The notes under the pieces: model-generated
The model's database searches: none
Told to the model about the DNA's origin: nothing
The model's input: only the letters and a program-made list of their open reading frames with translations
Program-made: the position numbers and the translations under genes
Part shown: one piece after another, positions 59,648 to 64,000 of the stretch
Layout of the letters: every line of letters starts with the position of its first letter
How positions within the stretch are numbered: position 1 is the stretch's first letter
Assembly (NCBI GenBank): GCA_900074885.1
Contig: FJUW01000022.1
Span: forward strand, 310,001-374,000
From: Rhynchosporium graminicola
Taxonomy: Eukaryota > Ascomycota > Leotiomycetes > Helotiales > Ploettnerulaceae
Length of the DNA: 64,000 nucleotides
Direction: 5' to 3'

Positions 59648-62315
59648 CTAATCATTGTTTGCCTCGAGCCTTTTCGCCATAATCGTCCTCGCCTCAGCAT
59701 TTGTCAAGTACTTCAACTCCAGACTCTCTAGCGCATCAGAAGTACGCTGACCGCCTGCAAAGATCTGCTCGCTGACTTCACTGAGGGACATTTGACCGCC
59801 CTCAGAATCGACAGGGAGGCTCAATAGAAAGATTGCTTCCCTCAACTTAGGCATACCAAATGTCGATCCGTTGCCATACTTGATGTATCGGGCAACCGTT
59901 GATTGAATAGCCTCAAAATCATACTTGAATTGTGCTGAGCCCAGCGAAGTAAATTCCTGTTTCAATAGAACATCATTGAAGATCAGATCTTGAAGGCTGC
60001 CCAGAGCCTCGCGCCAGATTCGTCGGAATGCGGAATCAGCAAGAACTTTGCTTAGGAACTCCATGCTTTGTGCCAATTCCTGGATTCTAGTCAACAACAG
60101 GCAATCGGGCATTGGAGTTTAAAACCTACTCGAAGTGGTCCATCCAGTTCTGCAGTCCTCGCGGAAGGGTATGAGCCTGGCCATGGTTTAGTGATTGGAT
60201 ACAGGCAGGAATGCTGGGAAACTTACTAGGTGAAGCATCTCCAATTGTGCACCATTGTGGCTTGGTAATATACTGCTTGAAAGATACTGGGAATGAGTAC
60301 TTAATAGCCTGTGTAATATATGCTTCAGCCGTTTCTCTGAGCTTTTCAAAGCTCTCGATTGTCTTATCGAACACGGCACCTTCCGACTCAGACCCCATAG
60401 CGTCAGACGTGCTGTCTCGGACTTCTTTATAAGACATTTCGCCTGCAAGCTTGGTACTCCTGGTCGTGTCTTTTGCTCTCTCTTGTAAATCTTCCCACAT
60501 GTCGATAAAGAACTGTATTCATGAGCAAATGCAACATTCACATGAGCCGCTCCATAAGACTAGGAATCACTCACTTCTTCGTTGCTCCAGTCTTTCATCA
60601 TCGAGATAAGATGTTCAGCGCTACCAAACACTTTACAAAGAGTCTCAAATTTGCCAACGCCTTGGAGTGCAGCTTCTTGCTCCTTGGTGATACCATGAAT
60701 TGTACGACCAACAGTAGATGTTATTGTGCCGTAAATGTCGAGAGAGTCCTTGAGACGACCATAATAGAGGTCCAAAATTTCGGCTTGGATGCCAATCAAG
60801 AACTTCATTTTGTGAGAGAACTTCCGTAATTTGTTGTATTGTAGGGTTTCGGTCTGGATAAGATCGATGACCTTGACGGCTCCGTAGGTAGGCTTTGTCT
60901 TCCCTGGACCAAAGCTGTCGTAGTCAATGACACCACTGTCTGGTGATTTATTGATGTCCCGGTATCTATCCAAAGCAAATTTCTTTTCGACCTCGTACCA
61001 GGTATCGAACCACCGGTCAAGGACTTCCCACGTTAGGCCTTTCCAACCTAGGTCTGGATTGCCGCCATCGTAATTGAATCGTTTCCTGACTGTTTCGTCA
61101 AAATTCATCAGCTGAACCATAAATCGGCTAAGTAGTTGTGGGTTATTAGCAACCGCCTCAACCTGGGCATCAACCTTTGCTTTCATTACTGGCAGCAAGG
61201 CAGTCACGAAGGCAGCTACTGGGTCGACATAAAGAGCGTTGCCGGAATAGATGTTACCCTTGAAATGAGCAGCAAGGAGAGGCCCAATGTTTTCCCGAAG
61301 GAAGTTCTGCCATTTAGAGACTGTTCCGAGGAACCACTCTAGATAGTAATTTCCAAGCTATTCTCGATCAGTATGTTGTAGGAACTGTGACTGAACACTA
61401 ACCTGATTCGGGTTGTTAGTAGGTTTGTCACCGAAGAAGTGATATTTGAATTGCTGGACAAATGGCTTTGCAAGTACCTCCATGGGTAGAAGTACGAGAG
61501 GTCCTTTTGCAGCGATGATCTCGGGCATCTGAAATTCCAGAAGCTTTTCCAAACAGTCGCTCCACTCCCCTGTGGGCTCGCTGGTGGCATCTGGCCAATT
61601 CGACCGCTTCAAAACCGCATCGAATTCGTCTAGCATGATCTTCTTCATCTCGATCCAAAGTTCATCTGTAGTCTCTTGCATAAACTTGACAAGATGGACT
61701 CCGCCTCCCTCAGCTAGTTCTTGAAGCTCTGGCAGTATCATGGTTCGTTCTTTCAATATCATGTACGGCTTCAGAGCTTCCTTTGGGTTTTCTGGTAGAT
61801 ATGATTTGGCCTCCTTTTTCAATAACTCTGCCTCCTGTAATAATGCTACATAGCTTTGGGCCAACTCGACTTTGCGCAGCTTTTCCATAGGCTTCTCAAA
61901 TCGCCGCTTCGCATCCTCTGGTGTATCTGACAACGTAATGAGCTGGAGTCGGTCCTGAACATCCAGATACCCCCTTTCGAATGCCTGCGTTTGCTCCAGC
62001 ATCCGAGTGCCTCGATTCAAGGAGGTTTCTCTGGCTTGATTTAGTTCGGACTTTGCATCTTGGAGCTATAATGTGCAATTAGCATGTATTGAATCGTAGA
62101 CATTACAGAACTAGTACCTGTGTTTGCAGCTGCTTTTGCTGCAGCTGCACACTCGCCAGCAAGCTGGAAATATTTCCAAGATCCGTGGCTGTTTGTATCT
62201 TGTCGTTCAGGTAATCCTCCACCCTGATGTCCGTTTCTCCAGAGGGAATATCCTTTCTAGGATTCAAGAGCACTGCCACAGGGCTTCTCTCCCGTTCTAT
62301 CGAATTAGAAGCCAT
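59648..62315 (-). CDS. RINT1/Tip20 vesicle-tethering protein (Dsl1 complex)
   Basis: Subunit of the Dsl1/NRZ tether that receives COPI vesicles at the ER. Six exons, 62118-62315, 61403-62065, 60575-61357, 60227-60512, 60130-60176 and 59648-60079, all with GT..AG introns, give 802 residues. Landmarks in order are VEDYLNDKIQTATDLGNISS, a coiled coil (LQDAKSELNQARETSLNRGT), LEWFLGTVSKWQNFLREN, FDETVRKRFNYDGG, LTWEVLDRWFDTWYEVEKKF, and the C-terminal SAFRRIWREALGSLQDLIFN and FTSLGSAQFKYD typical of the RINT1_TIP1 domain. Exon five (47 nt) was needed to avoid stops and restores ELDGPLR|ELAQSMEFL. An ATG at 62387 would add 24 residues; ATG 62315 (MASNSIERE) is preferred for its context. Confidence 0.88.
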
Positions 62316-62675
62316 GGCCGATGCAAAGGTATGAGTGGCAGATGTGCTGTGAATAAGTGCCGTTGTTCGAGCAGTAGCTTTGAACACTCTTGTTATTGTC
62401 CCATCCAGAGGTTGTAGCTCCCCTCAGCCTGACTATTAGTTTCCAGGTTGGTGCTCGCGCCCGCCCCCTGCTGTCAGCCTTCCCCAGATTTTGATTATGC
62501 CGTCATCAAAGCGAGCTCCAAAGAGAAAGGCTTATTCAACATCTCATCCTCAAGTCGAATGTATCTAGGAGCCTCAACGAATCTACTATCGACAAGCAAG
62601 CTCGATTGTGGGAATTATTTGCTGGGAAATTCAGATACTACAGGCAGCGCAGGTTAAACACGATTCCCACCCGAA
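62316..62675. promoter_or_regulatory. Bidirectional promoter region of RINT1/Tip20 and DNA ligase I
   Basis: 360 bp between divergent start codons. No MluI box (ACGCGT) was seen; I could not assign any factor site. Confidence 0.5.
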
Positions 62676-64000
62676 ATGGCACCTCCAGCTAAGAAGCGCA
62701 AAATCAACAACGATTCCAAGTCCTCACCTGCGAGCTCTCGCAATCTCGATTTCTTCTTTGGGAGGCAGAAAGAAGCTCTTCCGTTTCAAACAAAGGACAA
62801 GGAAACGCAGCAGGACGTCCAGGTGCAAGACAACTCAAAGGAGCTTACTGACGAGCAATTAGCTAGGAAGTTGCAGGCAGAATGGGACCAGGAAGAAGCT
62901 GTGGTACCAAACACACCAAAAGTAAGAAACGAGGAGGATGTAGAGGGTCTGGTGGATACCATAAAAGATGATGGAAGCGATATACAGGCCGATCTTGAGT
63001 CCGCCAACATAGAAGAGCCCTCCACAACCCAAACCGAAGGCAAGCCAGAAACTTCCAAGGAGCAAGCAAATGAAATGCCAGCGTTGACTTCCATGCTCGC
63101 ACCAAAAGGCAAAAATACCCTCACTTTGCAGTCGGCTGGATCTGCTGAGGATAATATATGCTCAAACATACCTTTCGACGAAAGCCCTCTGACGTTTAAT
63201 CCTGCCAAATACGTAAAAGAACTGCAAGGGCATTGGCAGGCGGAAGGGGGTGACGCCTCCTATGCACTTTTGACAAGGTGCTTCTTCCTTGTCAATAGTA
63301 CGCAGAGTAGAATCAAGATTGTAGATACTCTTGTGAACCTGCTCCGGGTAATTATTGAAGGTGACCCTGGTAGTCTACTTCCCACTGTATGTACAAGCAT
63401 TTATATATTCCTGCTTTGTTCAACCTGTACTGGAGGGATCCGATTTCACACATTTCTTTTATTTCCGCCATGTGTTCGTTTCCTAGCTGTCTTGCTGTGT
63501 TTCTGACATCCTCTGTCCAGGTCTGGCTAAGTACAAATGCGATTTCACCGCCTTACATATCACTTGAGCTGGGCCTGGGAGGCTCTGCAATATCTAAAGC
63601 TCTCAAGAACGTCTGTGGTCTAGATAGCAGATCTCTTAAGGCTCTGTATGACAAGGTTGGAGATGCAGGTGATGTTGCATTCGAAGCCAAGAAGCGACAA
63701 AGCTTTACTCTCAGAAAGCCAAAACCTCTCACAATCAAAGGTGTCTATCAATCACTTGTCAAGATCGCCAAAACTCAGGGGACTGGAAGTGGGGAGCTTA
63801 AGCAAAGAGTAGTGGACCGACTGTTGCAGGACGCGAGAGGCGCTGAGGAGAGCCGGTACATTGTCCGAACGTTGTGCCAACATGTGAGACTGTCCTTGCA
63901 TACAGGTCTATATCCTGCTCACATTAATTTAGCTTCGAATCGGTGCTGTGAAGACCACTATGCTAATCGCACTTTCTCGAGCATTACTTCTTTCCCAGCC
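62676..64000 (+). CDS. cdc9: DNA ligase I, N-terminal part (cut by window end)
   Basis: ATP-dependent ligase that seals Okazaki fragments and finishes excision repair. Exons 62676-63386, 63521-63883 and 63933 to the window end, with introns of 134 and 49 bp (GTATGT..CCAG, GTGAGA..TTAG). The N-tail has a basic nuclear signal (AKKRKIN) and SRNLDFFFGRQ, a PCNA-box-like motif with Ser in place of the leading Gln. The DNA-binding domain includes DTLVNLLRVIIEGDPGSLLP, ISPPYISLELGLGGSAISKA and YIVRTLCQH|LRIGAVKTTM, where the second splice falls. The adenylation and OB domains lie outside the window. The ligase family is clear from the last block; the I versus other paralog call rests on the N-tail. 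Confidence 0.92.

Overview
The window comes from a filamentous ascomycete. The evidence is a frequency (FRQ) clock gene, many 48-65 bp GT..AG introns with CTAAC/CTGAC-like branch sites, and AT-rich transposon blocks whose coding relics carry G-to-A and C-to-T changes (Trp to stop, Cys and His to Tyr). These changes and the scarcity of CpA/TpG are the signature of repeat-induced point mutation (RIP). The FRQ sequence and gene style would suit Leotiomycetes, but I cannot prove the class.

Left part (1-32.5 kb): a nested transposon complex between decayed host genes. A piggyBac-like transposase relic (1-883 and 8661-about 9255) is split by a 7.8 kb Ty3/gypsy element (884-8660, target duplication ATCCT). 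Next come a broken GNAT acetyltransferase (9641-10590) and the 3' half of an unknown multi-exon gene. That gene is cut by a Ty1/copia element (12522-28108) which itself carries two insertions: a second, chromodomain-type Ty3/gypsy element (14148-20923, duplication AGTAT) and a 2.5 kb gag-only LTR element (24155-26685, duplication GCATT, containing an assembly gap). Removing the copia element and one target copy rejoins the host reading frame exactly with the exons at 28.1-29.0 kb. A degraded fungal membrane-protein gene follows (about 30.3-32.1 kb).

Middle (32.1-39.6 kb): a 3.2 kb non-coding stretch rich in microsatellites, then frq (35397-38468, one intron).

Right part (39.6-64 kb): compact, normal-composition housekeeping genes. 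They are a small three-exon gene with an 18-nt exon, a protein tyrosine phosphatase, an alpha/beta hydrolase, condensin SMC4 head to head with an ELYS-domain nucleoporin, a Pro/Gln-rich membrane-anchored protein, a YMC-type mitochondrial carrier, a secreted PLC-like phosphodiesterase, a 79-residue conserved small protein, a RINT1/Tip20 vesicle-tethering protein head to head with DNA ligase I (cut by the window end).

No rRNA, tRNA or CRISPR was found. All identifications rest on reading the sequence and on memory of the families; no database search was run.
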